Source: Burkholderiaceae bacterium (lineage in GTDB: Bacteria > Pseudomonadota > Gammaproteobacteria > Burkholderiales > Burkholderiaceae_C). Taken from it: a stretch of 49,687 nt of DNA. How positions within the stretch are numbered: position 1 is the stretch's first letter; each line of letters starts with the position of its first letter. The stretch spans positions 1 to 49,687 of the forward strand of contig JAKOND010000342.1 of the NCBI GenBank assembly GCA_022702125.1. Direction: 5' to 3'. This document shows, piece by piece, positions 36,573 to 43,946 of this stretch. The notes under the pieces are model-generated. The model saw nothing but the letters and a program-made list of their open reading frames with translations. It was not told the origin of the DNA and searched no databases. The translations under genes and the position numbers were made by a program.

Positions 36573-37793
36573 ATGACCTGGACCCTGGCCGCCCGCACCC
36601 GCCGCATGACATCGTCGGCCATCCGCGACCTGCTCAAGCTCACCGAACGGCCCGGCATCATCAGCTTCGCCGGCGGCCTGCCCTCGCCCAAGGCCTTCCC
36701 GGTGCCGGAATTCGCCGCCGCCTGCGAGAAGGTGCTGCGCGAGGACGGCCAGTCGGCCCTGCAGTACGCCGCCACCGAGGGGCTGCCCGCGCTGCGCGAG
36801 TTCGTCGCCGCCTCGCTGCCCTGGGACGCGGACCCGGCGCAGGTGCTGATCACCACCGGCTCGCAGCAGGGCCTGGACCTGGTCGCCAAGGTGCTGATCG
36901 ACCCGGGCAGCCGCATCCTGGTGGAGACGCCCACCTACCTCGGCGGCCTGCAGGCCTTCGCGCCGATGGAGCCCACGGTGGTGGCGGTGGCCAGCGACGA
37001 CGACGGCATCGACGCGGACGACCTGGCCGCCCGGACCGGCGACGGCGCCGACCGCGCGCGCTTCCTCTACGTGCTGCCCAATTTCCAGAACCCCACCGGC
37101 CGCACCATGACCGAGGCGCGCCGCGCCGCGCTGGCGTCGCGCGCCGAGCGGCTCGGCCTGCCGCTGCTGGAGGACAACCCCTACGGCGAGCTGTGGTTCG
37201 ACGCCCCGCCGCCCGCGCCGCTGACCGCCCGCAACCCCGAGGGCTGCCTCTACATGGGTTCGTTCTCGAAGGTGCTGGCGCCCGGTCTGCGCCTGGGCTA
37301 CGTGGTCGCGCCGCCGGCCATCCACGGCCGTCTGGTGCAGGCCAAGCAGGCGGCCGACCTGCACAGCCCGAGCTTCAACCAGCGCGTGGTGGCCGAGGTG
37401 GTGAAGGACGGCTTCCTCGACCGCCACGTGCCGACCATCCGCGCGCTCTACCGGTCGCAGCGCGACGCGATGCTGGCCGCGCTCGGCCGCGAGATGGCCG
37501 GCCTGGACGTGCGCTGGAACACGCCCGCCGGCGGCATGTTCCTGTGGCTGCGGCTGCCCGAGGGCCTGACCGCCACCGCGCTGCTGCCGCGCGCGGTGGA
37601 GAAGGGCGTGGCCTTCGTGCCCGGCGAGGCCTTCTACGCCGAGCAGCCCGATCCGCGCACGCTGCGCCTGTCCTTCGTGACCGCCAGCGCGCAGCAGATC
37701 GACATCGGCATCGCCGCGCTGGCGGCGGCGGTGCGCGAATCGCTCGACGCCGCGCCGGCCGCGCGCCTGTCGGACCGGGCGGAGATTTTGTGA
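36573..37793 (+). CDS. PLP-dependent aminotransferase (2-aminoadipate/LysN-like class I)
   Basis: A 406-residue fold-type I aminotransferase. Features are SSAIRDLLKLTERPGIISFAGGLPSPKAFP at the N-terminus, YAATEGLPALREFVA, TGSQQGLDLVAKVLIDPG, LPNFQNPTGRTM, LLEDNPYGELWF and the PLP lysine in GSFSKVLAPGLRLGYVVAP. It is the stand-alone aminotransferase closest in pattern to LysN or kynurenine/aminoadipate enzymes; the amino donor cannot be told. It starts an operon with GST and PhzF genes, each overlapping by 4 nt. A pyrimidine-rich tract with tandem CCCTCTCCG (36511-36528) precedes it. Confidence 0.9.
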   Translation: MTWTLAARTRRMTSSAIRDLLKLTERPGIISFAGGLPSPKAFPVPEFAAACEKVLREDGQSALQYAATEGLPALREFVAASLPWDADPAQVLITTGSQQGLDLVAKVLIDPGSRILVETPTYLGGLQAFAPMEPTVVAVASDDDGIDADDLAARTGDGADRARFLYVLPNFQNPTGRTMTEARRAALASRAERLGLPLLEDNPYGELWFDAPPPAPLTARNPEGCLYMGSFSKVLAPGLRLGYVVAPPAIHGRLVQAKQAADLHSPSFNQRVVAEVVKDGFLDRHVPTIRALYRSQRDAMLAALGREMAGLDVRWNTPAGGMFLWLRLPEGLTATALLPRAVEKGVAFVPGEAFYAEQPDPRTLRLSFVTASAQQIDIGIAALAAAVRESLDAAPAARLSDRAEIL

Positions 37794-38425
37794 GCGCGCC
37801 GCACCGCATCCGGCTCTGGGGCCGGCTGTCGTCGATCAACGTGCGCAAGGCCGTCTGGGCCGCGGGCGAACTCGGCCTGGACATCCAGCGCACCGACGCC
37901 GGCGGCGAGTTCGGCCTCGTGCGCGAGCCCGAGTTCCTGCGGCGCAACCCGAACGCGATGGTGCCGCTGCTGGAGGACGGCGAGGTCGTCCTGTGGGAAT
38001 CCAACGTCATCGTGCGCTACCTGGGCGCGCGCTACGGCCGGGACGGCTTCTACCCCGACGCCCTGCCCGAGCGCTTCGACGCCGAGCGCTGGATGGACTG
38101 GCAGCAGACCACCCTGAACCCCGCCGGCCGGCACGCCTTCCTGCAGTGGGTCCGCACCCCGGCCGAACGGCGCGACGCGGCGGCCATCGCCGCCTCGGTC
38201 GCGGCGACCGAGCCGCTGCTGCAGATCCTGGACCGCCACCTGGCCGAGCGCGAGTTCATGGGCGGCGCGCGCTTCGGCATCGCCGACATCCCGGTGGGCT
38301 GCGAGGTGCACCGCTGGTTCGCCCTGCCGCAGCCCCGGCCGGCCCGGCCGCACCTGGAGCGCTGGTTCCGCGCGGTGTCGGCCCGCCCGGCCGCGCGCGG
38401 CCTGCTCGACATGCCGCTGGCATGA
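37790..38425 (+). CDS. Glutathione S-transferase family protein
   Basis: A 211-residue GST. The thioredoxin-like half begins RIRLWGRLSSINVRKAVWAAGELGL, with the Ser-rich turn that holds the catalytic residue, and continues NPNAMVPLLEDGEVVLWESNVIVRYLG, the glutathione-binding cis-Pro and ES pair. The helical half has FGIADIPVGCEVHRWF. Translation starts at GTG 37790 inside the aminotransferase stop (GTGA), with GGAG 6 nt before. It overlaps the PhzF gene by 4 nt, so all three are made together. Confidence 0.92.
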   Translation: MSAPHRIRLWGRLSSINVRKAVWAAGELGLDIQRTDAGGEFGLVREPEFLRRNPNAMVPLLEDGEVVLWESNVIVRYLGARYGRDGFYPDALPERFDAERWMDWQQTTLNPAGRHAFLQWVRTPAERRDAAAIAASVAATEPLLQILDRHLAEREFMGGARFGIADIPVGCEVHRWFALPQPRPARPHLERWFRAVSARPAARGLLDMPLA

Positions 38426-39327
38426 CGCCCGCCGCGCCGCCCGGCCTCCGCGACCGGCCGTTCCGGCAGGTCGACGTCTTCACCGCCACCGCGGGGCTGG
38501 GCAACCCGCTGGCGGTCGTGCTCGATGCCGACGGGCTGGACGCGGCGTCGATGCAGCGCTTCGCCGCCTGGACCCACCTGTCGGAAACCACCTTCCTGCT
38601 GCCGCCGACGCGACCGGACGCCGACTACCGGGTGCGCATCTTCACGCCCGGCGGCGAACTGCCCTTCGCCGGGCATCCGACGCTCGGCAGCTGCCATGCC
38701 TGGCTGGCCGCCGGCGGCCGGCCGCGCGACGACGCCGTCGTCGTGCAGGAATGCGCGGTGGGTCCGGTGCGCATCCGCCGCGACGGACCGCGCCTCGCCT
38801 TCGCCGCCCCGGCGCTGCGCCGCAGCGATCCGGACCCGGCGCTTCTGGCCGCGCTGCTGCAGGCCCTGGGCCTCGCGCCCGCGCGATTGCGCGCCGCGCA
38901 GGTGCTCGACAACGGTCCGGTCTGGCACGGCCTGCTGGTCGACAGCGCCGCAGCCGTGCTCGACCTGTGCCCGGACCATGCGCGGCTCAAGGCGCTGGGT
39001 ATGAAGGCCGGCGTGGCCCATGTCCCGCCGGCGCTCGTGGGACGGGATGCGGATGCGGCCGGCGCGCGGGGACCGGATGCCCCGATGGTGACCGTGCGCG
39101 GATTCGCGGCCCCCATCGGCGTGCCCGAGGACCCGGTGACCGGCAGCCTCAACGCCGGCCTGGCCCAGTGGCTGATCGCCGACGGGCTGGCGCCGCGCCG
39201 CTACACCGCGGCGCAGGGCGAATGCCTGGGTCGCGCCGGCCGCGTCGCGGTGCTGCGGGACGATGCCGGCCAGGTCTGGGTCGGCGGGCAGGTGGCCGAC
39301 TGCATCGCGGGCACGGTGCGGCTGTAG
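38422..39327 (+). CDS. PhzF-family isomerase
   Basis: A 301-residue protein of the PhzF/YddE family, which shares the diaminopimelate epimerase fold. QVDVFTATAGLGNPLAVVLDA begins the first repeat. LSETTFLLPP carries the catalytic Glu. FTPGGELPFAGHPTLGSCHAW and PEDPVTGSLNAGLAQWL are family landmarks. The true phenazine genes phzA-E and G are absent, so phenazine production is not implied; most PhzF homologues have no known substrate. It starts at ATGA over the GST stop. Confidence 0.92.
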   Translation: MTPAAPPGLRDRPFRQVDVFTATAGLGNPLAVVLDADGLDAASMQRFAAWTHLSETTFLLPPTRPDADYRVRIFTPGGELPFAGHPTLGSCHAWLAAGGRPRDDAVVVQECAVGPVRIRRDGPRLAFAAPALRRSDPDPALLAALLQALGLAPARLRAAQVLDNGPVWHGLLVDSAAAVLDLCPDHARLKALGMKAGVAHVPPALVGRDADAAGARGPDAPMVTVRGFAAPIGVPEDPVTGSLNAGLAQWLIADGLAPRRYTAAQGECLGRAGRVAVLRDDAGQVWVGGQVADCIAGTVRL

Positions 39328-39382
39328 GAAGCAGCACGGGGCACGGGGCGCGGCGGTCGGCGTGCCGTCTGTCGACCGCCCA

Positions 39383-39417
39383 TGAAAAAAGGCGGACCCG
39401 CCGGGGCAGGTCCGCCT
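39383..39417 (-). terminator. Rho-independent terminator of the PEP-CTERM gene
   Basis: On the minus strand AGGCGGACC (39417-39409) pairs with GGTCCGCCT (39398-39390) around a 10-nt loop, then a run of T (complement of the A-run 39384-39390). It lies 50 nt after the minus-strand stop at 39467. It may also serve the plus-strand PhzF operon, though without a T-run on that side. Confidence 0.85.
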
Positions 39418-39466
39418 GTCGGGCACGGTCCGGGCCGTGCCTATGACGCTTCCAGCGACTTGTCGT

Positions 39467-40255
39467 TCAAGCCGCGTCGCGCGCCGCGCCACGGCGACGA
39501 CGGACCACGGCCGCGCCGGTGATCGCCAGCGCCACCAGGGCCAGCGAGCCCGGCTCGGGCAGTTGCTTGATTTCCGTGCCGCTGATGGTCTGGTAGCGGC
39601 CCACCGTGTGGTTGTCCGACTCGTAGCCGCCGAAACCACCGGCGGTCTCGGTGAACAGGATGCGGTCGAAGCCCGTTCCGTTCTGCTCGAAGAAGTTCAG
39701 GAACACGTAGGGCTGGTTCTGGTTTCCGCCGGTCGACGGGTTGCCGCAGTACTTGCCGTTCGGGCAGTTGCCGGTCAGCCCCAGCACGGCCGCCGGGTCG
39801 AAGGTGAACAGCTGGGTGGCACCGCTGTAGAACGTCACCGTGTTGCCGAGATCCAGCGCGGACAGCCAGAAGCCGAAGTAGGTCACCGGCAGGGCGGCGC
39901 CCGCCGTGGTCTTCGCCGACAGATCCAGCTCGTATCCGGTGGGCGTGTAGGTCACGGCGTAGTTGCCCGTGGAGCCGCCGTAGACGCTTTGCGGCGTGAT
40001 CTCGATGCCCTTGTACTGGCCGGTGATCTGGACCGGGCCGCCGGTCAGGCCGAAGTTGGTGGTGAAGTTCTGGCTGGCGCCGACCGAACGGGAATCGAAG
40101 GTCTCGACGCCCTTGTAGTCGAAGGTCGCCGTCGAATTGGTGACCCCGGGCGCCTCGTACGTGACGACGAAATTCGAACTCACGGTGGCGGCAGATGCCG
40201 CGCCGGCCGATGCGGCCACACATGCCGCGATGACGGCCTTCGATACGAAGCTCAT
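39467..40255 (-). CDS. PEP-CTERM sorting-domain secreted protein
   Basis: A 262-residue exported protein. It has a signal peptide (SKAVIAACVAASAGAASA), then a Thr/Gly/Asn-rich beta-type domain. The C-terminal sorting signal is LPEPGSLALVALAITGAAV followed by RRRRG, that is, a PEP motif, a membrane helix and a basic cluster. Exosortase (XrtA-type) recognises such tails and passes the protein to the cell surface; no exosortase gene is in the window. GGAGG stands before the ATG at 40255. Upstream lies an exact sigma-54 promoter and an inverted repeat. PEP-CTERM proteins are commonly tied to exopolysaccharide or floc formation. Confidence 0.93.
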   Translation of the reverse strand: MSFVSKAVIAACVAASAGAASAATVSSNFVVTYEAPGVTNSTATFDYKGVETFDSRSVGASQNFTTNFGLTGGPVQITGQYKGIEITPQSVYGGSTGNYAVTYTPTGYELDLSAKTTAGAALPVTYFGFWLSALDLGNTVTFYSGATQLFTFDPAAVLGLTGNCPNGKYCGNPSTGGNQNQPYVFLNFFEQNGTGFDRILFTETAGGFGGYESDNHTVGRYQTISGTEIKQLPEPGSLALVALAITGAAVVRRRRGAARDAA

Positions 40256-40287
40256 AGCTCCCTCCTGGTTTATGAAGCCATCCCATG

Positions 40288-40303
40288 AGCAACTGGTGTG
40301 CCA
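40288..40303 (-). promoter_or_regulatory. Sigma-54 (RpoN) -24/-12 promoter of the PEP-CTERM gene
   Basis: On the minus strand the site reads TGGCAC-ACCAG-TTGCT, matching TGGCAC-N5-TTGCT at every position. Transcription would start near 40277, giving a 5' UTR of about 22 nt with a GGAGG ribosome site. Confidence 0.85.
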
Positions 40304-40333
40304 GCGCGCAAGTTGTTGTTCTGGAAACATGTT

Positions 40334-40361
40334 TTTTTACACAATAAAACGAGTGTAAAAA
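40334..40361 (-). promoter_or_regulatory. Inverted repeat, candidate enhancer site for an RpoN activator
   Basis: TTTTTACAC (40334-40342) and GTGTAAAAA (40353-40361) are perfect 9-bp inverted repeats with a 10-nt spacer, about 30-58 nt upstream of the -24 element. PEP-CTERM genes in other bacteria are regulated by RpoN with the PrsK/PrsR pair. Assigning this site to PrsR is inference. Confidence 0.5.
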
Positions 40362-40505
40362 CGTCCGACAGCCCATTAGGTACTTTGATGCGCTTATTGA
40401 ACTGTTCAGAAAGCCTTAATGATGCTTTTTACAGTAATAAAGCATATCTTTTGAGATATAGCTTCGAGATCATTCGCAGATCCTTTGTTAAATTATGTAA
40501 TTCAT
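40362..40505. other. A+T-rich spacer with short inverted repeats
   Basis: About 32% G+C at 40441-40500. It holds ATGCTTT/AAAGCAT (40422-40445), ATATCT-TTTG-AGATAT (40444-40459) and ATGTAA-N5-TTACAT (40495-40511), the last overlapping the stop codon of the HAD gene. These could be terminator structures for the HAD gene or extra activator sites. No coding sequence is supported. Confidence 0.45.
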
Positions 40506-41144
40506 TTACATCCTGAGTTCGTCCGGCGAGTGGAAGATGCGGTCGGGCGCGAGGGATCGCAGCGCGTCGATATCGCCGTAGCCCCAGGCCACCGCGCCGA
40601 AGGGCACGCCGGCCGCCCGCGCCGCGGCCAGGTCGGTTTCGGTATCGCCGACGAACAGGGCGTCCCGCGGCGCGCACCCGGCCTGCCGCAGCACCCGGCG
40701 GATGCGCGGCGCCTTGCCGAAGACCGACATGCCGCATTCGATCCAGCCGAACTGCGCCGCATGCCTCGGGCCCAGCGCGCGCAGCACGTTGTCGCGGGCG
40801 TTGGAGCTGACCAGCGCCAGCCCGACGCCGCGTGCCGCCAGGTGGTCCAGCGCCGCGCCGATGCCGTCGAAGAGGCCGACGCCGGCGCCCTCGGCCCGCA
40901 TCCGCGCCACGAAGCCGTGCGCCACCGCGGGCAGCTTCCGGGCGGGAAGGCCCAGCCGGGCCAGCGCCGCCCGGACCGGCATGCGGCGCAGCTCCGCCAG
41001 ATCGGCCCGGGCGAGCGGCGCGAAGCCGTGCTGCGCGGCCAGGGCATCGAAGACGTTCGCGAAGAAGCCCAGCGAATCGGCCAGCGTCCCGTCGAAGTCG
41101 AACAGCACCAGCCGGCACGGCCGCTGGCGGCCGTCCGGCGGCAT
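40506..41144 (-). CDS. HAD-superfamily phosphatase (Gph-like)
   Basis: A 212-residue HAD hydrolase, subfamily IA. Motif I is LVLFDFDGTLADS with the nucleophile Asp near residue 14. Motif II is LALVSSNA, motif III the Lys in FGKAPRI, motif IV VGDTETDLAAARAAG. A helical cap lies between motifs I and II. It resembles phosphoglycolate phosphatases, but substrate is uncertain. Its ATG shares one base with the stop of the small lipoprotein gene (TGATG), so translation is likely coupled. Confidence 0.9.
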   Translation of the reverse strand: MPPDGRQRPCRLVLFDFDGTLADSLGFFANVFDALAAQHGFAPLARADLAELRRMPVRAALARLGLPARKLPAVAHGFVARMRAEGAGVGLFDGIGAALDHLAARGVGLALVSSNARDNVLRALGPRHAAQFGWIECGMSVFGKAPRIRRVLRQAGCAPRDALFVGDTETDLAAARAAGVPFGAVAWGYGDIDALRSLAPDRIFHSPDELRM

Positions 41145-41314
41145 CAGGGGAGGACCGCGCCCACCACCGCGCCGGTCGCCTGCACGCCGGTCTTGACGAT
41201 GACCGCTCCGGTGGTCACCACCGCGTCGGCCACCGCCACCACGGCACAGCCGCTGCACAGGCCGGCCGCCAGGGCCAGGGCGGGAATCAGGCGCAGGATC
41301 GAGGAATGCGGCAT
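41144..41314 (-). CDS. Small lipoprotein (56 aa)
   Basis: A 56-residue predicted lipoprotein. The signal peptide SILRLIPALALAAGLCSGC ends in a lipobox. The mature part is only about 33 residues of alternating hydrophobic and Thr/Val-rich sequence (AVVAVADAVVTTGAVIVKTG and AVVGAVLP), like several short uncharacterised lipoproteins of Proteobacteria. The ATG at 41314 lacks a good ribosome site. The stop overlaps the start of the HAD gene by one base. Confidence 0.72.
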   Translation of the reverse strand: MPHSSILRLIPALALAAGLCSGCAVVAVADAVVTTGAVIVKTGVQATGAVVGAVLP

Positions 41315-41430
41315 GGCGGCGAAAGGGGTCGGGAAGGGGGCGGCGGCGGGCACCGGGCATGCGATGGCGGCCCGGGCCGGGCGCAGCGCGGGCGCGAGTG
41401 TATCGAGGACCGGCCGACCGCGTGCGCCGC

Positions 41431-42525
41431 TCAGGCCGCCGCTTCCACGGTTTGCCGGCCCGCGGGGCTCCGCGAGGACGACCGGATCGCGCGCAGCAGC
41501 GGGAATTCGACCCAGCGCGAAATCGCCATGCCGGCCGCGATCGCGCCGGCGCACACCAGCCCGTAGCTCAGCCAGACCGGCAGCAGGCGCAGGATGCCGG
41601 CGACTTCCAGGACCTTGTAGAGCACGCCGACGGCCATGAGGTGGAACAGGTAGATCGAATAGGACGCGCCGCCCAGCCGCACCAGCACGACCCCCGGGAC
41701 GCCGCGCACCCGCGGCACGCCCGCCAGCCCCACAACCAGCGCCACGGACACGAAACCGTAGGCGATGCGTGCGGAATTCGCGTAGCCGTCGAACAGGCCC
41801 AGGTCCTCCGTCGCGGCCAGCGTCAGGAAGAGCAGTCCGCTCGCCACCAGCAGGGGCCGCGTGCGTTCCGCCAGGCCGGGGTGCTTCCGGACCAGCCAGG
41901 CCCCGGCCATGCCCATGAAGAATTCCAGGTTGAACGGGTTCGTGGCGACCCGGTAGAGGTCCTGCCGGAGCCACGACTCCCCGCCCGCCCACTGGGCCAG
42001 GATCAGCAGCAGCCAGAACACGAGCACCGCCTGACCGAGCCGGACATGCAGGATCATCAGCGCGAACACGCCGTAGAAGAGCATCTCGTGCTGCAGCGTC
42101 CAGGACACGCCCAGCAGAGGCATGCCCAGGGGCTGGGTCAGGAGCAGCGTCTGCAGCATGAGCCAGCCTCCCGGGAGCACCGGGTTGCGGGACAGCATCA
42201 CCAGCGCCAGCGAGCCCAGCAGCGCGGCCCAGTACACCGGGTAGATGCGGGTCGTCCGCCGCTGGATGTAGCGCGCGAGCTGGCGCGGCCGGCCGATGTC
42301 CGCGGCATGGACGAAATAGATCAGGAAGCCCGACAGCACGAAGAAGAAATCCACGCCCGCATGGCCGAAATGGAAGATGCCGCCCCAGGGCAGGTAGCCG
42401 GCGTCCGCCTTGAAGTGCCGCGCCGCGTGGTACATCACCACCAGGAAGGCGGCCAGGCCGCGCCCCGCCTCGATGCCCTGCAGCTTTCCGCCGGCGGCAG
42501 TGGTCATGGAAAAAAGAAACCGCAT
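41431..42525 (-). CDS. Acyltransferase-3 family membrane protein
   Basis: A 364-residue protein with about ten membrane helices. The N-terminal GIEAGRGLAAFLVVMYHAARH carries the conserved Arg and His of acyltransferase family 3, and GHAGVDFFFVLSGFLI is the second landmark. SYSIYLFHLMAVGVLY lies near the C-terminus. These enzymes acetylate or succinylate surface sugars such as O-antigen or exopolysaccharide. The ATG at 42525 has AGGGGGAGA in front; an ATG seven codons earlier has none. A role in modifying an exopolysaccharide together with the PEP-CTERM system is possible but unproven. Confidence 0.9.
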   Translation of the reverse strand: MRFLFSMTTAAGGKLQGIEAGRGLAAFLVVMYHAARHFKADAGYLPWGGIFHFGHAGVDFFFVLSGFLIYFVHAADIGRPRQLARYIQRRTTRIYPVYWAALLGSLALVMLSRNPVLPGGWLMLQTLLLTQPLGMPLLGVSWTLQHEMLFYGVFALMILHVRLGQAVLVFWLLLILAQWAGGESWLRQDLYRVATNPFNLEFFMGMAGAWLVRKHPGLAERTRPLLVASGLLFLTLAATEDLGLFDGYANSARIAYGFVSVALVVGLAGVPRVRGVPGVVLVRLGGASYSIYLFHLMAVGVLYKVLEVAGILRLLPVWLSYGLVCAGAIAAGMAISRWVEFPLLRAIRSSSRSPAGRQTVEAAA

Positions 42526-42871
42526 GAAATTCTCCCCCTGGCGCATCCGTAAGCAACCTTCGTTCCTTTGTTGCGAAAGGTCTGGAAATCAACAATTTGA
42601 AAAATATCCACACCTCCCCCTGTAATGCGCTCCGACACGGCCGGTCCGGGGCCGCCGGCGTTCCGGGCCGGCGGGGAAGGCCGTGCGGAGCACCGACGGA
42701 ACGGCCAGGATCCTCACGCATCTTTTCATGGTCCTGCCCAGGCGTTTCCTTGGATAGGCGCTACCGAATCGATAGCAATGCCCGGGGCTGCGTATCGCAG
42801 CTTGTTACCGTGGCTGCGGGCCGGCCGCATAGCCTGCCGGCCATCGCAATCACTGCCCGCAGGCCCCCACC
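42526..42871. other. Divergent intergenic region between acyltransferase and TerB-like genes
   Basis: No gene is supported in these 346 nt. The part next to the acyltransferase is A+T-rich and likely holds its promoter. An imperfect palindrome GCTACCGAATCGATAGC lies at 42760-42776, and CGCAGC/GCTGCG (42796-42818) can form a short hairpin about 55 nt before the TerB-like ATG. Confidence 0.4.
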
Positions 42872-43888
42872 ATGACCGACCAGGACCGCAAGGCCATCCT
42901 CACCCTGTGCCTGATGGCCGCCTTCGCCGACGGCGACAAGCACGACCGCGAGCGCGACGAGGTGCGCCGCATCGCCGATTCGCTGGCGGGCGACGGCTCG
43001 GTGCACCTGGCCGCGCTCTACCAGGACGTGCTGCTGCAGCGGGTGGCGCTGGACGACGTGGCCCGGCAGATCGCCGCGCCGCAGTCGCGCAACCTCGCCT
43101 ACGAGATGGCGGTCTGCGTCTGCGAGGCCGACGGCCGCCGCTCGGACGCCGAGCGCGCCTTCCTCGACCGCCTGCGCCGCGCGCTGGACCTGGACGCCGA
43201 AGCCGCCGGCACCTACACCCGCCAGGCCGAGGCGCTGGCCGAGGCGCCGCTGCAGCCGCTCGACGACCGCACCGCCGCCGCCGGCCCCGCGGCCGCCTTG
43301 GCCGCCGCCAGCGCCGCCACGGCCGCGGCCGCCGCGACGCCGCCCGCCGGCACCGACCGCCCCTCCACCCTGTCGGATGCCGAGATCGACAAGGCCATCC
43401 TCGACGCCGCCATCCTCAACGGCGCGCTGGAACTTCTGCCCGAGACGCTCTCCACCCTGGCCATCATCCCGCTGCAGACCCGCCTGGTCTACCGCATCGG
43501 CCAGTCCTACGGCTACGAGCTGGACCGCGGGCACATCAAGGATTTCCTCGCCACCGCCGGCGTCGGCCTGACCTCGCAGTACCTGGAGCAGGCCGGCCGC
43601 AAGCTGCTGGGCGGGCTGCTCGGCAAGGTCGGCGGCGGGCTGCTGGGAGGCGTGGGCAAGCAGGCGGTGAGTTCGGGCATGAGCTTCGCCAGCACCTGGG
43701 CGCTGGGCCAGGTCGCGCGGCGCTATTACGCGGGCGGCCGGACGCTGTCGGCGCCGGCGCTCAAGCAGGCCTTCTCCGGCCTGCTGGGCGAGGCCGAGCA
43801 GCTGCAGGGCCGCTACCTGCCGGCCATCCAGCAGAAGGCGCGCACGGTGGACGTGTCGCAGGTGCTGTCGATGGTGCGCGGCCGCTGA
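42872..43888 (+). CDS. TerB-like protein with a C-terminal DUF697-like helical domain
   Basis: A 338-residue protein. Residues 1-125 are an all-helical TerB-like domain (AILTLCLMAAFADGDKHDRERDEVRRIADSL, then YEMAVCVCEADGRRSDAERAFLDRLRRAL) with two acidic turns that could bind metal. An Ala/Pro linker follows. About residues 165-300 resemble DUF697 domains: LSTLAIIPLQTRLVYRIGQSYGYELDRGHIKDFLATAGVGLTSQYL, then Gly-rich amphipathic helices. It is a predicted membrane-associated stress protein; tellurite resistance itself is not shown. It ends 58 nt before the DUF2254 gene and may share its mRNA. Confidence 0.8.
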   Translation: MTDQDRKAILTLCLMAAFADGDKHDRERDEVRRIADSLAGDGSVHLAALYQDVLLQRVALDDVARQIAAPQSRNLAYEMAVCVCEADGRRSDAERAFLDRLRRALDLDAEAAGTYTRQAEALAEAPLQPLDDRTAAAGPAAALAAASAATAAAAATPPAGTDRPSTLSDAEIDKAILDAAILNGALELLPETLSTLAIIPLQTRLVYRIGQSYGYELDRGHIKDFLATAGVGLTSQYLEQAGRKLLGGLLGKVGGGLLGGVGKQAVSSGMSFASTWALGQVARRYYAGGRTLSAPALKQAFSGLLGEAEQLQGRYLPAIQQKARTVDVSQVLSMVRGR

Positions 43889-43946
43889 CGGCCCCCGGCC
43901 GGCGCCGCGCCCTCCTCCCCCTTCTCCCTTCCCACGGAACCATCCG

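Noticed and set aside
33696-38425. Very long open frames: a minus-strand frame 33696-37427 and a plus-strand frame 33698-38425.
   Set aside because: In DNA this rich in G+C, stops are rare in off frames. These overlap the MocR, EamA, aminotransferase and GST genes, and outside the parts that coincide with the MocR and GST genes they read as low-complexity Arg/Ala/Pro/His with no domain.
38422-39327. Phenazine biosynthesis locus based on the PhzF homologue.
   Set aside because: No phzA, B, C, D, E or G genes are nearby; PhzF relatives are widespread without phenazines.
42872-43888. Tellurite resistance operon.
   Set aside because: Only a TerB-like domain is present; terA, terC, terD, terE and terZ are absent.
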